Shown in pieces: positions 1 to 7,125 of a stretch of DNA of 57,466 nt (the first letter of the stretch is position 1; the number at the start of each line of letters is the position of its first letter). The translations under genes and the position numbers were made by a program. Origin of the DNA: a virus. Where the stretch lies: positions 1 through 57,466 of the IMG/VR virus record IMGVR_UViG_3300048026_000121, one strand, 5' to 3'. Below the pieces are notes generated by a model that worked only from the letters and a program-made list of their open reading frames with translations, had not been told where the DNA came from and did not search any database.

Positions 1-299
1 ATCTTCTTCCATTGTATTTCCTTAGTATCCAAAGGTGGGATCTGTTGCTTGAAATCCTGTTCGTTGTGCTGCAGGATCGAAGTCAAATATACTACTTCTT
101 GGTCTTGTCATGACCCCGTACCTTAAAGCGTCATATAAGTGATCTTCTGAGTTCGTGTCTACATCCTCAGGGTTTCTTTTGTCTAGAGGAATAGAGGGAA
201 GCTGAGATATAAGATGAGTGCAATTAGAAAATATGACAAGTCTTGGTTCCTCTGTAAACTCATCTACCTGCAGTCTTCTATGTATTTCGTTCTTACCAG
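1..299. repeat. Left end of contig overlap (variant A)
   Basis: This stretch matches 57168-57466 without net gaps. Positions 173-299 are identical to 57340-57466 (127 nt). Positions 1-172 are clearly homologous but carry many substitutions, mostly silent or conservative in the terminase reading frame. It contains the TerL 3' end and, at 1-12, the start of the portal gene (ATG GAA GAA GAT on the minus strand). The genome is therefore circular or circularly permuted, and this end is a strain variant rather than a second gene. Confidence 0.9.
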
Positions 300-1608
300 C
301 TACACGAGATCCTTTTGATCTGTCTGCTGGTCTCCATCTACAGCCTTTCATAATCATCTGTTCAGCAAGGCTAGGGCCAGTATCACCACGATTATGCCAC
401 AAAGAAGAGTCAAGAACTCCATACCTGACCTTCTCTTCTTGTTCAATGTCCAGGATCATGTCAGCCAAATCAGTAGCAATTACCTTAGATACATATAGCT
501 CTCTGTAGACTATTAGCTGTTCAGATCCTGGAACAACTGCGAACCAGACTACCCCAGTATAGGAACCATAACCATAGTCGCAAGCTCTGAAACGAACCCA
601 GTTACTTGGTATATCGAATGGTTCAACAACATGGATGCGTCTGTTAAACTCTGGGAAAGCTGCTCCTTCGTTAATATCCCAGTCACCTTCAAGCAACTGT
701 CTTCGTTGATGCTCAGGCAGAGATAAAAGGTTGGCTTCATACATTCCATCTTCAGATAGGTAAGGGTTATCAAATAAGGTAGCAGGAATAAACTTACGTT
801 TAAACAGTGGCTCACCTTCTCGACTGTGACCCTTAGGCCAACATATCACTTCGCCCTGTTCATCTGTAGCCCAGAATGGTTTATCTGGAATACTAGGATC
901 AATGAAGTGTTTCTTTACCCATTGATGCCCAGGTCCACCTGGGTTGGATGTAGCTCTCATGAAGAGGGGTAACCCTGAAGCCATTGTTGCACGTAGACGT
1001 GATCTCATATAGTTCCACGCATATGGTGTAGGCCACTGGGTAAGTTCGTCAAAGCCAATCCAACTAAAGGCTTGACCTTGGTATCTCATAACATCATCGT
1101 CCCTGTCAAGGTATGACATCCAAAGTGTTGCACCATTAGGTGCTACCCAAGTCTTGTCCCTCTCCATAAACTTAATACCAGGAACTGCTTGAGGGTAAAG
1201 CTGCTTACTTACAGAGATAAGCTCTCTAAGCTCTTCTGTAGACCTACGAACAAGTAGCATTCGTGCATGTGGATTTGAAAAGTACCTAACTGGATCTGCA
1301 ACCAACGAAAAGCTTTTTCCACCACCTGCTGCCCCTCCGTATAGGACTTCTTGTTCTGTAGCTGCTAGGAACCTAGTCTGTGGTCCTGGGTTTGGTTCGA
1401 AGATCACCTTTTGTTTGACCGCAGAAGGGGCAACACTCTCCATCTCTGAGTTCGATGTACTCATCGTCTGTGTCGAGATGTCTGGTGTGCTTTCCACCAA
1501 GTCTTTCTTCTTCGATCTTCTTGCTTTTCCTTGCCGCTTCTTTATACTTTTTGGCATACTGGCGGTAGTTGGAGGACGCCCTGCGCCTTTTTTCTTCCAT
1601 TCTGACAC
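22..1608 (-). CDS. terL: Terminase large subunit (TerL)
   Basis: DNA-packaging motor: an ATPase plus nuclease that docks on the portal and pumps genome into proheads. A Walker A-type loop (GGAAGGGKS) lies near residues 91-99. A Walker B-like acidic stretch (WIGFDELTQW) lies near 180, and the SNPGGPGHQW coupling motif near 218. The C-terminal half has nuclease-like acidic residues (RACDYGYGSY, VLDSSLW). The 528-residue form starts at GTG 1608 behind a weak AGGG and overlaps the preceding 173-aa gene by 236 nt. An ATG at 1464 would cut the overlap to about 92 nt and drop a basic, low-complexity leader, so the start is uncertain. A variant copy of the 3' end appears at 57189-57466. The gene follows TerS and precedes the portal across the circle. 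Confidence 0.95.
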   Translation of the reverse strand: MSEWKKKGAGRPPTTASMPKSIKKRQGKARRSKKKDLVESTPDISTQTMSTSNSEMESVAPSAVKQKVIFEPNPGPQTRFLAATEQEVLYGGAAGGGKSFSLVADPVRYFSNPHARMLLVRRSTEELRELISVSKQLYPQAVPGIKFMERDKTWVAPNGATLWMSYLDRDDDVMRYQGQAFSWIGFDELTQWPTPYAWNYMRSRLRATMASGLPLFMRATSNPGGPGHQWVKKHFIDPSIPDKPFWATDEQGEVICWPKGHSREGEPLFKRKFIPATLFDNPYLSEDGMYEANLLSLPEHQRRQLLEGDWDINEGAAFPEFNRRIHVVEPFDIPSNWVRFRACDYGYGSYTGVVWFAVVPGSEQLIVYRELYVSKVIATDLADMILDIEQEEKVRYGVLDSSLWHNRGDTGPSLAEQMIMKGCRWRPADRSKGSRVAGKNEIHRRLQVDEFTEEPRLVIFSNCTHLISQLPSIPLDKRNPEDVDTNSEDHLYDALRYGVMTRPRSSIFDFDPAAQRTGFQATDPTFGY

Positions 1609-1894
1609 GTTTATACAACCCTACATGTGAGATGTGTCTACCAGATTGATCAGACAGCCACTTGGCTACTTGCCTAACACTGTACTCTCGTAGAAACAAC
1701 TTTGCTTTTTCTAAAAGTTCTAGTTCTTCAGGGATAGGAATCAGAAGCATTTCATCTTCTTCATCTTGTTTGTACCCAAATGGTACGTGTCTTCCTACTC
1801 TTATAACAGGATACCACTCTCCGTTCTCTCCTTGAAGTGGTATCTGCCAGTCTACTTTAGTTGGATGATCTGCAGTTGATGCTCTCTTACTCAT
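1373..1894 (-). CDS. HTH protein between TerS and TerL
   Basis: 173 aa. Residues about 70-97 (SVRQVAKWLSDQSGRHISHV) read as a helix-turn-helix of the resolvase type. They are followed by a long, very basic helical stretch and a C-terminal CPFCG zinc-knuckle-like pair. It starts with a good AAGAAG ribosome site and overlaps the TerS stop by 8 nt, so it is translationally coupled. Its position between TerS and TerL suggests a DNA-recognition or packaging-accessory role; that is inference. Its C-terminal third overlaps the N-terminus of TerL in another frame. Confidence 0.75.
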   Translation of the reverse strand: MSKRASTADHPTKVDWQIPLQGENGEWYPVIRVGRHVPFGYKQDEEDEMLLIPIPEELELLEKAKLFLREYSVRQVAKWLSDQSGRHISHVGLYKRVRMEEKRRRASSNYRQYAKKYKEAARKSKKIEEERLGGKHTRHLDTDDEYIELRDGECCPFCGQTKGDLRTKPRTTD

Positions 1895-2249
1895 CTTCTT
1901 TCGCTGGTAGAATAAATAAAGGCTCAGATGCTTTTACTTCTACCTTATCTGTTTTCGTGAAACCTGCACGATCTAGAATGTCTTTAGCTGCTAACATCTT
2001 TTCTTTGACACCCAGATCAGTAGGATCTGCCATAACAGAGAACATAGTGTAAGCGGCTTTAGTAGACGATTGTGCTATGAACTTCTTTGTAAGCTCTGCA
2101 ATCTCGTCTGTCAAGGCATTAACGATACCTGATGTAGAAACACCTTCAGCATAACCTGCAAGTTTCTTAGCAGTCACAGGGTCTCCTTTGGCCTCATCAA
2201 AGAGGACATCAAGAAACTTTTGCTGCTTTTCTGTTAGATTTCTTGCCAT
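1887..2249 (-). CDS. terS: Terminase small subunit-like protein (TerS)
   Basis: 120 aa, starting at the ATG that overlaps the upstream stop (TAATG) with GGTGA in front. The opening LTEKQQKFLDVLF, then AKKLAGYAEG and a later AAKDILDRAGF segment, follow the usual small-terminase pattern (DNA-binding helices followed by an oligomerising helical part). TerS recognises the viral DNA and regulates TerL. It sits two genes upstream of TerL in the same unit. The family call rests on motif pattern only. Confidence 0.7.
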   Translation of the reverse strand: MARNLTEKQQKFLDVLFDEAKGDPVTAKKLAGYAEGVSTSGIVNALTDEIAELTKKFIAQSSTKAAYTMFSVMADPTDLGVKEKMLAAKDILDRAGFTKTDKVEVKASEPLFILPAKEDE

Positions 2250-2704
2250 TATGTCACCATATAAATTATGAAGCCAAATATTCCAAAACAAAGTATAAGT
2301 AAAAAGATACTTAGTGTCCAAGTAATAATTTCTTCTTGTAGTTCAGCCTTACGATACTCTTGCTCTTTCTTTTGCTTTCGTATCTTTCCTTCGATGGATA
2401 CTAGCTCATCCCAAGCAGATGGCCCCATCGTGAAACTAATATAGTCCTTGAGTTCTTTTCTCATGGACTCTGCTTTACGTTTTGCAGCAAAAACTTCCAT
2501 CGCCTCTGCTTCTACAGAACCTCCAATGGATTTCCACCAAGGGGGATTCTTTACTTGCTTCTCAGCTTGGCCTAGATCTGCCATATGCCCTGCCCACTTA
2601 GTTAGTTGGCCTGACATATCTTGCAGATCCTTACCAATGGCAAAGCCTTTCTTCAGAGCATTGAAGGCGACAGTGGCCCCACCAATAATTGTAACTGGGT
2701 CCAT
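2249..2704 (-). CDS. Conserved membrane-anchored phage protein
   Basis: 151 aa, function unknown. The N-terminus is small and hydrophobic (DPVTIIGGATVAFNALKKGF). The middle is a charged helical region with coiled-coil character (about 75-125). The C-terminus is a strong transmembrane segment (about 128-149). It overlaps TerS by one base (TAATG). The tail-anchored layout in the packaging/lysis half suggests a membrane-associated late protein. I cannot assign a family. Confidence 0.7.
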   Translation of the reverse strand: MDPVTIIGGATVAFNALKKGFAIGKDLQDMSGQLTKWAGHMADLGQAEKQVKNPPWWKSIGGSVEAEAMEVFAAKRKAESMRKELKDYISFTMGPSAWDELVSIEGKIRKQKKEQEYRKAELQEEIITWTLSIFLLILCFGIFGFIIYMVT

Positions 2705-2725
2705 TCGCCTCCTCCCAAAGACTAA

Positions 2726-2887
2726 TTAGACTTTACCGTCTCTCACGATTCTTTTGATGTCAGCACGACCAATCCCTAGATCGTTAAGTTCTCTGTCTGA
2801 CATTCTCCAGAGGTGCATCTCAGCAATACGAGCATTTGCTTGGGCTTGTCTTGCTTCAATCATTTTATTAAAGAATTTTTTAAACAT
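2726..2887 (-). CDS. DUF1127 small basic protein
   Basis: 53 aa, missed by long-ORF cut-offs. It starts at ATG 2887 with GGAG just upstream. The segment LWRMSDRELNDLGIGRADI followed by a basic tail is the DUF1127 (YjiS-like) signature, here complete. DUF1127 proteins are short, arginine-rich and abundant in Alphaproteobacteria; in Rhodobacter relatives, members affect RNA turnover and stress responses. In a phage this is probably a captured host regulator and hints at the host group. It stands alone, with about 87 nt of non-coding DNA upstream. Confidence 0.85.
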   Translation of the reverse strand: MFKKFFNKMIEARQAQANARIAEMHLWRMSDRELNDLGIGRADIKRIVRDGKV

Positions 2888-2974
2888 GTTCTACTCCTTG
2901 TGGTTAACCCTTGTTGGGCAGGAGTAGTTATATGTTATTAGTTATACTATACTATTACAAAAAATGCAACCCCG
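2888..2974 (-). promoter_or_regulatory. Short AT-rich gap ahead of the DUF1127 gene
   Basis: 87 nt without a gene, unusual in this tightly overlapped operon. Read on the minus strand it holds TAGTATAGTATAACTAATAA, which contains -10-like sequence, followed by a GGAG ribosome site. A local late promoter is possible. No clear -35 is visible. Confidence 0.3.
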
Positions 2975-3334
2975 TTACCCGACAGGAACAAAGGTCTCAG
3001 TTACAGTAACGATAGAATCAATGTGACCAGCAGCACCTGGAACAACTTGAATCTTATCTCCAGGTTGTAATACTAGGTCAATGTCAGCAAACTCGTGGTA
3101 GCCTCCCCCTGCCAAACTTTTATCGTTAAGGAAGTGAGATGTGTAGCTGTCAGCATCAACATACCACTGTATTGTGATATCGTTAGTTGATCCACCACCA
3201 TTGGCTACAATAATATATGTAACCTCTGCAGTGCAGTTAGCAGGACAAACATACACATCCTCTGTCGTGGTCCCAGTGTTGTGACCATACACAGACTTTC
3301 TACGAGAAGGTTTACCAGGGTTCAGGACTGTCAT
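2975..3334 (-). CDS. Small beta-rich, possibly structural protein
   Basis: 119 aa from the ATG at 3334, which overlaps the previous stop (ATGA); an upstream in-frame start would add 13 residues with less support. The sequence alternates beta-type stretches (VTYIIVANGG, ITIQWYVDAD, QPGDKIQVVPG) and ends TVTETFVPVG. This reads as an all-beta domain of the sort found in small decoration or tail accessory proteins. The function is not recognised. Confidence 0.65.
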   Translation of the reverse strand: MTVLNPGKPSRRKSVYGHNTGTTTEDVYVCPANCTAEVTYIIVANGGGSTNDITIQWYVDADSYTSHFLNDKSLAGGGYHEFADIDLVLQPGDKIQVVPGAAGHIDSIVTVTETFVPVG

Positions 3335-3615
3335 TTCTTCTTTGTGACCTTCTTGATTGTTTTGACTACCCAAGCCTCATTGACTTCAGTATCAGGATCA
3401 TCAGCAATGAAGTGCCCATTCTCATCACGAGCACGTTCCATTACCAACTCTTCTTCTACTTTAGCTTTTTTCTTGGGTGCCTTTTTCTTCGCAGGAGCTT
3501 CTTGCTCTTTAATAAATTCTAGGACTTTAGCTTCTTTAGTATGCCAAGTGCCACGAATCTTTTGAGCAAGAACATCTCCACGAGGACCAAGGACTTTATC
3601 TCCTTGTAGTCTCAT
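3331..3615 (-). CDS. Small Lys/Ala-rich protein
   Basis: 94 aa. A short folded-looking start (MRLQGDKVLGPRGDVLAQKI) leads to a lysine/alanine-rich segment (PAKKKAPKKKAK), an acidic middle and a very basic end (KKVTKKK). Such histone-like charge patterns suggest nucleic-acid binding or a disordered linker. It overlaps its downstream neighbour by 4 nt. Function unknown. Confidence 0.65.
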   Translation of the reverse strand: MRLQGDKVLGPRGDVLAQKIRGTWHTKEAKVLEFIKEQEAPAKKKAPKKKAKVEEELVMERARDENGHFIADDPDTEVNEAWVVKTIKKVTKKK

Positions 3616-4482
3616 TTAATAGTCTCCAAACTTTTTCTTGTGTTCTGCTACAGTCTCTTCTTTGTAACGAGTAGAGTACTTCTTACCCTTCCAAGTAAAC
3701 GTAGCATTCTTATCTTTACGATTACGTCTGAATGCATCTTTGAATGATTCATTCGTTGTTGGACCTGTTGCAGGACGTAGCTTAGGTTTAGGTGAAGAAC
3801 CTGGTGATACCTTCTTCTTAACGCCAGGATTTTCACCTGTTTTCTTATTTGGTGTAACCTTAGGCTTAGACTTCTTAGGTGTCATAGGCTTAGTATCTAG
3901 ACGCTTAGAAGGTGTACCCTCTTTTTTCTTTTCTACTGGCTTTAGATCATCCTTAGTAATCTCTGGTGCTGCAGGACGTGCAGAATCTCTAAGGATTGCA
4001 GGTCTGCTTGTCTTTGGTTTAGGAGGTAGATTAGGACGAGATCTGACCAACTTCTTATCCATCAGTGGAGCTTTCTTACGACCACGTTTACCTGTGTATC
4101 TTGAACCACCTGTACCGCCTGTAGGTTTAGCAGGAGCCTTAGTGCTTGTCTTAGGCTTTGCAGGAGCAGTTGTCTGCGTCTTAGGTTTCGCAGGTGAAGT
4201 GCTCTTTGGTGCGCTTGGTTTCGCAGGAGGTTTAGCAGGAGCCTTAGGCTTTGCGGGAACTGGGCTAGGCTTTTGAAACTTACCAGTCTTTGGGTTCTGT
4301 GGTTGACGAAGGGACTTGGGCGGTGGTTTTAGAGTATCTACTCTCACACCTTTTGGGGCAGTCGTTGTAACTCTGGCCCTTGGATTATTCTTTTTAATTT
4401 GATCTGCAACTTCTTTAGAGCCAGTCTTAAAGAACTTACCCAAGATCTCAATAAAGTATCTTGCTGCTGTAGCCTTACCCAT
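3616..4482 (-). CDS. Pro/Lys-rich disordered protein
   Basis: 288 aa. Only the first ~35 residues look folded; the rest is low-complexity PAKP/KPK repeats rich in proline, lysine, threonine and serine, with strong net positive charge. The C-terminal ~45 residues (FKDAFRRNRKDKNATFTWKG onward) look ordered again. Likely a DNA- or RNA-binding or internal virion protein, by analogy with basic phage proteins only. No homologue recognised. It lies between two other basic small proteins. Confidence 0.65.
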   Translation of the reverse strand: MGKATAARYFIEILGKFFKTGSKEVADQIKKNNPRARVTTTAPKGVRVDTLKPPPKSLRQPQNPKTGKFQKPSPVPAKPKAPAKPPAKPSAPKSTSPAKPKTQTTAPAKPKTSTKAPAKPTGGTGGSRYTGKRGRKKAPLMDKKLVRSRPNLPPKPKTSRPAILRDSARPAAPEITKDDLKPVEKKKEGTPSKRLDTKPMTPKKSKPKVTPNKKTGENPGVKKKVSPGSSPKPKLRPATGPTTNESFKDAFRRNRKDKNATFTWKGKKYSTRYKEETVAEHKKKFGDY

Positions 4483-4483
4483 C

Positions 4484-5011
4484 TTACTTACCTCTTTTTC
4501 CTTGAGTAGGTTTCATTGAAGCACCACAGTCAGCTTGAATTACACCACCATGTGCGTAACCTTTGCGTTTCTTAGCCATACCACCATAGCTGTAACCCAT
4601 CTTCTTGGCTACATCTGGTGCTTCTTTTTTCAGGGCTTGCATCCCTGGGTTCATTTTCTTTTTCATAACGCCACCTTTGTTCATTGCTGTATGATATCCA
4701 GTGCCACCACAATGTGAACACCCTTTTCCTTTGCACTTAGGACAAACTACTTTTTTACCTTTAGCCATGCCACCCTCTGCTGCTCTAAACTTTTTAACTT
4801 TATCTGCTACACCCTTTGGTTGGGCTACAAACTGTTTACCCTTGGCGTTGCCTTTTGCTTTTGCTGCGTTAGTTGCAGCCTTCTCACTTGCACTAAGTGC
4901 TTTCCATGCTTTTTCAGGTAAGTATCTTTTCTTACCTTTAGATGGAGATCCATCAGAAGTTTTCCACTTCTGCTGACCCCACTTCTTAAGAGACTTCTGT
5001 GGTGCTCTCAT
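4484..5011 (-). CDS. Basic protein with zinc-ribbon, DUF5872-like
   Basis: 175 aa. The opening (LKKWGQQKWKTSDGSPS then KRYLPEKAW) resembles the DUF5872 pattern seen in many phages. A DnaJ-type zinc-binding repeat follows near 88-105 (CPKCKGKGCSHCGGTG). The end is glycine/lysine-rich with repeated GGMAKK/HGGV units. Probably a nucleic-acid-binding late protein. The family assignment is from memory of the pattern. Overlaps the upstream gene by 4 nt. Confidence 0.7.
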   Translation of the reverse strand: MRAPQKSLKKWGQQKWKTSDGSPSKGKKRYLPEKAWKALSASEKAATNAAKAKGNAKGKQFVAQPKGVADKVKKFRAAEGGMAKGKKVVCPKCKGKGCSHCGGTGYHTAMNKGGVMKKKMNPGMQALKKEAPDVAKKMGYSYGGMAKKRKGYAHGGVIQADCGASMKPTQGKRGK

Positions 5012-5310
5012 GATGTGTAGCCTCCACCCTTAGCCTTGTATTGTTTTGCTACCATCTGAGCTTTACGTGCAGACCACTGACCAGGCTTACCACCTTTAGA
5101 TCCTGCTTTAACCTGAGCAACTAGTTTCTTTCTCATACCAGGTTTAGTGTAGTTACCTGCAGCATTTACTGTAGAACCACCTTTACTATAGCCTGTACTG
5201 CTCTTAGAAGCTTTGATAGCTTCACCTTGCTTTACAGCATCAATACGTCTTTTGTAGACCTTTCCAGTCTTACCCCAACGATATCCACCTGGTACTTTCT
5301 CTACTGGCAT
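5008..5310 (-). CDS. Small basic Gly/Lys-rich phage protein
   Basis: 100 aa. Starts MPVEKVPGGYRWGKTGKVYK and ends with KGG-rich basic sequence (VAKQYKAKGGGYTS). Proteins with this opening are common, uncharacterised members of marine phage late regions. TAATG overlap with the upstream gene. Its charge suggests nucleic-acid contact. Confidence 0.7.
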   Translation of the reverse strand: MPVEKVPGGYRWGKTGKVYKRRIDAVKQGEAIKASKSSTGYSKGGSTVNAAGNYTKPGMRKKLVAQVKAGSKGGKPGQWSARKAQMVAKQYKAKGGGYTS

Positions 5311-5498
5311 TATGCACTACTTCCTTCAACCTTATGGCAGTGTGGTGTAGCATACGCTCCTCCTGCTCTAATGTTGGCAACTATTTGTTCAGCTTCTTCT
5401 AAACATGCTTGTTCAGAGTAAAAGGGTTCTGGTTTTGCTATAATCTTACAAGACAGGGCCATAGGATCAAAGCAGACTAGGAGTATCCCTATCCACAT
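5310..5498 (-). CDS. Small secreted or periplasmic protein
   Basis: 62 aa, from ATG 5498 (TAATG overlap with the upstream stop). The N-terminus is hydrophobic (MWIGILLVCFDPMALS) and could be a signal peptide or a single membrane segment. The remainder holds three cysteines (in SCK, ACLEE and HCHK) and could carry a disulphide outside the cytoplasm. It lies near the lysis cluster. Function unknown. Confidence 0.55.
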   Translation of the reverse strand: MWIGILLVCFDPMALSCKIIAKPEPFYSEQACLEEAEQIVANIRAGGAYATPHCHKVEGSSA

Positions 5499-5815
5499 TA
5501 CGAACCTTTCTTCCACTTCGTAGAAGAGGATTTAGTTTTAGAGGGCGACCACTTTACTTTATCAGCCCAGTATGCTGCAGACATCTTACCCTTTGATATG
5601 TTCTTGGCGTGGCGAGACTTGAATGCCTCTCGTTGTCCTGCAGTCTGATTGGTTTTCACACCCTTCTGACCAAACTTGATATACTTATACTTACCACCTT
5701 CAGAGGCCATAACGTGATGAGACTTACCACTACCGTCATTAAGACGTTGTGGTTTGTTGACCCCTTTAAGGCCAGCATCTTTCATCTTTGTTTTTACTCG
5801 TTCAGGTATACTCAT
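5498..5815 (-). CDS. DUF6321-like phage protein
   Basis: 105 aa. The pattern MSIPERVKTKMKDAGLKGVN, then KSHHVMASEGGKYKYIKFGQ, KSRHAKNISKGKMSAAYWAD and a lysine/serine-rich tail matches a conserved family in marine phages that I recall as DUF6321. It is basic and of unknown role. The family number is from memory and should be confirmed. Confidence 0.7.
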   Translation of the reverse strand: MSIPERVKTKMKDAGLKGVNKPQRLNDGSGKSHHVMASEGGKYKYIKFGQKGVKTNQTAGQREAFKSRHAKNISKGKMSAAYWADKVKWSPSKTKSSSTKWKKGS

Positions 5816-5855
5816 GGTAATGTTAGGGGGAACATGGGACGTTCACTATTTACCC

Positions 5856-6248
5856 CTACTCCTTTGTTACTTTAAATCTATCGTACTTAGGATTATCTTT
5901 ACGCCCAAATAATCTTAACACAAAATTAACGAAACCCCTAGCTATTTCTGTTGGTGTGGGCAACAACCAACCTAAAATGAGGAGTAGGATTACCCAGGGT
6001 GGGATATTTGTGTTGATGATGTCTAGGTTTTCCACAGTGCCTGTCTCAACCTCTTTGATGATTTCTGTTTGGACTACATCCCTGCCAGCAGTCACTTCTT
6101 CTTTTTGTTCTACAGAGACTACAGATTGTCTGTTCTCTTTCCCTATCTGAGCATTGCTGTTGACTGTAGGTCCACCAGATCCACCAAAGGGTAGAATAGA
6201 TGTTAGACCACAGCTAGATAATAATAGGATCAGGACCAACCATCTCAT
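5856..6248 (-). CDS. Unimolecular spanin (u-spanin) candidate
   Basis: 130 aa. It has an N-terminal lipoprotein signal with lipobox LLSSC (Cys13) and a short beta-type periplasmic part (VNSNAQIGKENRQSVVSVEQ onward). A C-terminal transmembrane segment (about 81-98, PPWVILLLILGWLLP) and a basic cytoplasmic tail complete it. An outer-membrane lipid anchor plus an inner-membrane anchor in one chain is the u-spanin layout; the model, T1 gp11, is of similar size. Such proteins fuse or disrupt the outer membrane as the last lysis step. It overlaps a tiny membrane gene by 4 nt and follows the endolysin in the same operon. Confidence 0.75.
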   Translation of the reverse strand: MRWLVLILLLSSCGLTSILPFGGSGGPTVNSNAQIGKENRQSVVSVEQKEEVTAGRDVVQTEIIKEVETGTVENLDIINTNIPPWVILLLILGWLLPTPTEIARGFVNFVLRLFGRKDNPKYDRFKVTKE

Positions 6249-6385
6249 TTTGCAAATGCATCATCAAGAAGTATGATCTCCAGTCTTTGTACCTGTAGTT
6301 GTAGCTGATTAGTCGTATTGATATTCCAACCAATAAGACCAACTACAGCAGCAAACAGTACAGACACTAAAGCTTTATTATCCAT
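6245..6385 (-). CDS. 46-aa single-pass membrane protein
   Basis: 46 aa: MDNKALVSVLFAAVVGLIGW starts a membrane segment, followed by a short helical tail (LQLQVQRLEIILLDDAFAK). ATGA overlap with the u-spanin gene. The size and position in the lysis cluster suggest an accessory holin, antiholin or lysis regulator; this is inference from context. Confidence 0.6.
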   Translation of the reverse strand: MDNKALVSVLFAAVVGLIGWNINTTNQLQLQVQRLEIILLDDAFAK

Positions 6386-6386
6386 A

Positions 6387-6617
6387 TTACTTATTTCTCA
6401 GTGTTTGCTCTATGCTATCTAGTTTCATAAAGATAGCTTTGATGGTTTCTTTCATCTCTTTCATTTCTCTGTCGTGATGAAGAGATCTCTGTTCATGTTG
6501 AGCCTGAATGACTGCAATATCTCTTTCGTTCTTAGTTACTTTATTAAAAAGTACCCAGACAACTACTATGATAGGTGCCACTAACCATTGCATTACTATG
6601 TCAATCATCTCGTACAT
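6387..6617 (-). CDS. Holin-like membrane/coiled-coil protein
   Basis: 76 aa. One transmembrane segment near 9-26 (WLVAPIIVVVWVLFNKV), then a charged amphipathic coiled-coil (about 28-76, ERDIAVIQAQHEQR onward). It lies between endolysin and spanin genes. One-TM proteins with a soluble coil are common in lysis cassettes, as holins or antiholins. A later in-frame Met (codon 4) could also start it. Confidence 0.65.
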   Translation of the reverse strand: MYEMIDIVMQWLVAPIIVVVWVLFNKVTKNERDIAVIQAQHEQRSLHHDREMKEMKETIKAIFMKLDSIEQTLRNK

Positions 6618-6620
6618 GGC

Positions 6621-7115
6621 TTATTCAATATCTTCTGGTTCGGGACGTGTAATAAGTTGGAAGTGTGGGCCGTCAAGGAACGGTCTACGCCCTTCTGATC
6701 TACGGTTGTCAATGTATCTATTCATTGCGTCTTCCATAGTCCCCATGTGCCCACCAATATTTCCTTGGTCCCAAGCTGCTCCCCAAAGAACTTCAATATT
6801 GTTTTGAGTTGCTGCATGAGCCATAGCATCAGCGATATCATCATACAAATTCAATTCCCAGGCCACATCTGAACCAATATAAGCTACAAGGTCTACAGCA
6901 TGGCTGTAACCATCTTCTTGAGGTAGGTGTAAGGAGTTCATAGTCTGAGACTTACCTGCAGCTACTAGGCGTTCTTGCTCTTCTACAGTTCTAAGACCAC
7001 AAGTTACACCAAAGTCCACTCTTGTGTAGCCTATTGCTTCTTTAACAACCGCAACTAAGTCAGGGTGTACACCCTCTAGTCTGTCTAAAGATCTTTGTGA
7101 AAGTTTAAATGCCAT
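6621..7115 (-). CDS. Endolysin, M15-family peptidase
   Basis: 164 aa, the whole length of a single catalytic domain. It is predicted to cut the peptide part of peptidoglycan (VanY/L-alanyl-D-glutamate endopeptidase type, as in the phage T5 lysin) as a zinc enzyme. FGVTCGLRTVEEQ (about 35-47) is the usual M15 opening. The ligand motif SLH...HAVD gives His63 and Asp75, with a few inserted residues compared with the canonical spacing, and GPHF near 149-152 supplies the last His. No signal peptide, so release depends on a holin; holin-like genes lie on both sides. Confidence 0.88.
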   Translation of the reverse strand: MAFKLSQRSLDRLEGVHPDLVAVVKEAIGYTRVDFGVTCGLRTVEEQERLVAAGKSQTMNSLHLPQEDGYSHAVDLVAYIGSDVAWELNLYDDIADAMAHAATQNNIEVLWGAAWDQGNIGGHMGTMEDAMNRYIDNRRSEGRRPFLDGPHFQLITRPEPEDIE

Positions 7116-7125
7116 TTTTTCTTAC

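Noticed and set aside
2249-2321. 24-residue N-terminal extension of TerS
   Set aside because: The extension overlaps the upstream gene's membrane-segment codons; the TAATG start with a ribosome site is better.
3740-4276. 178-codon rightward open frame opposite the Pro/Lys-rich gene
   Set aside because: It is the reverse of a low-complexity repeat and gives Gly/Leu/Val/Phe-rich noise; the minus-strand frame is in a coupled operon.
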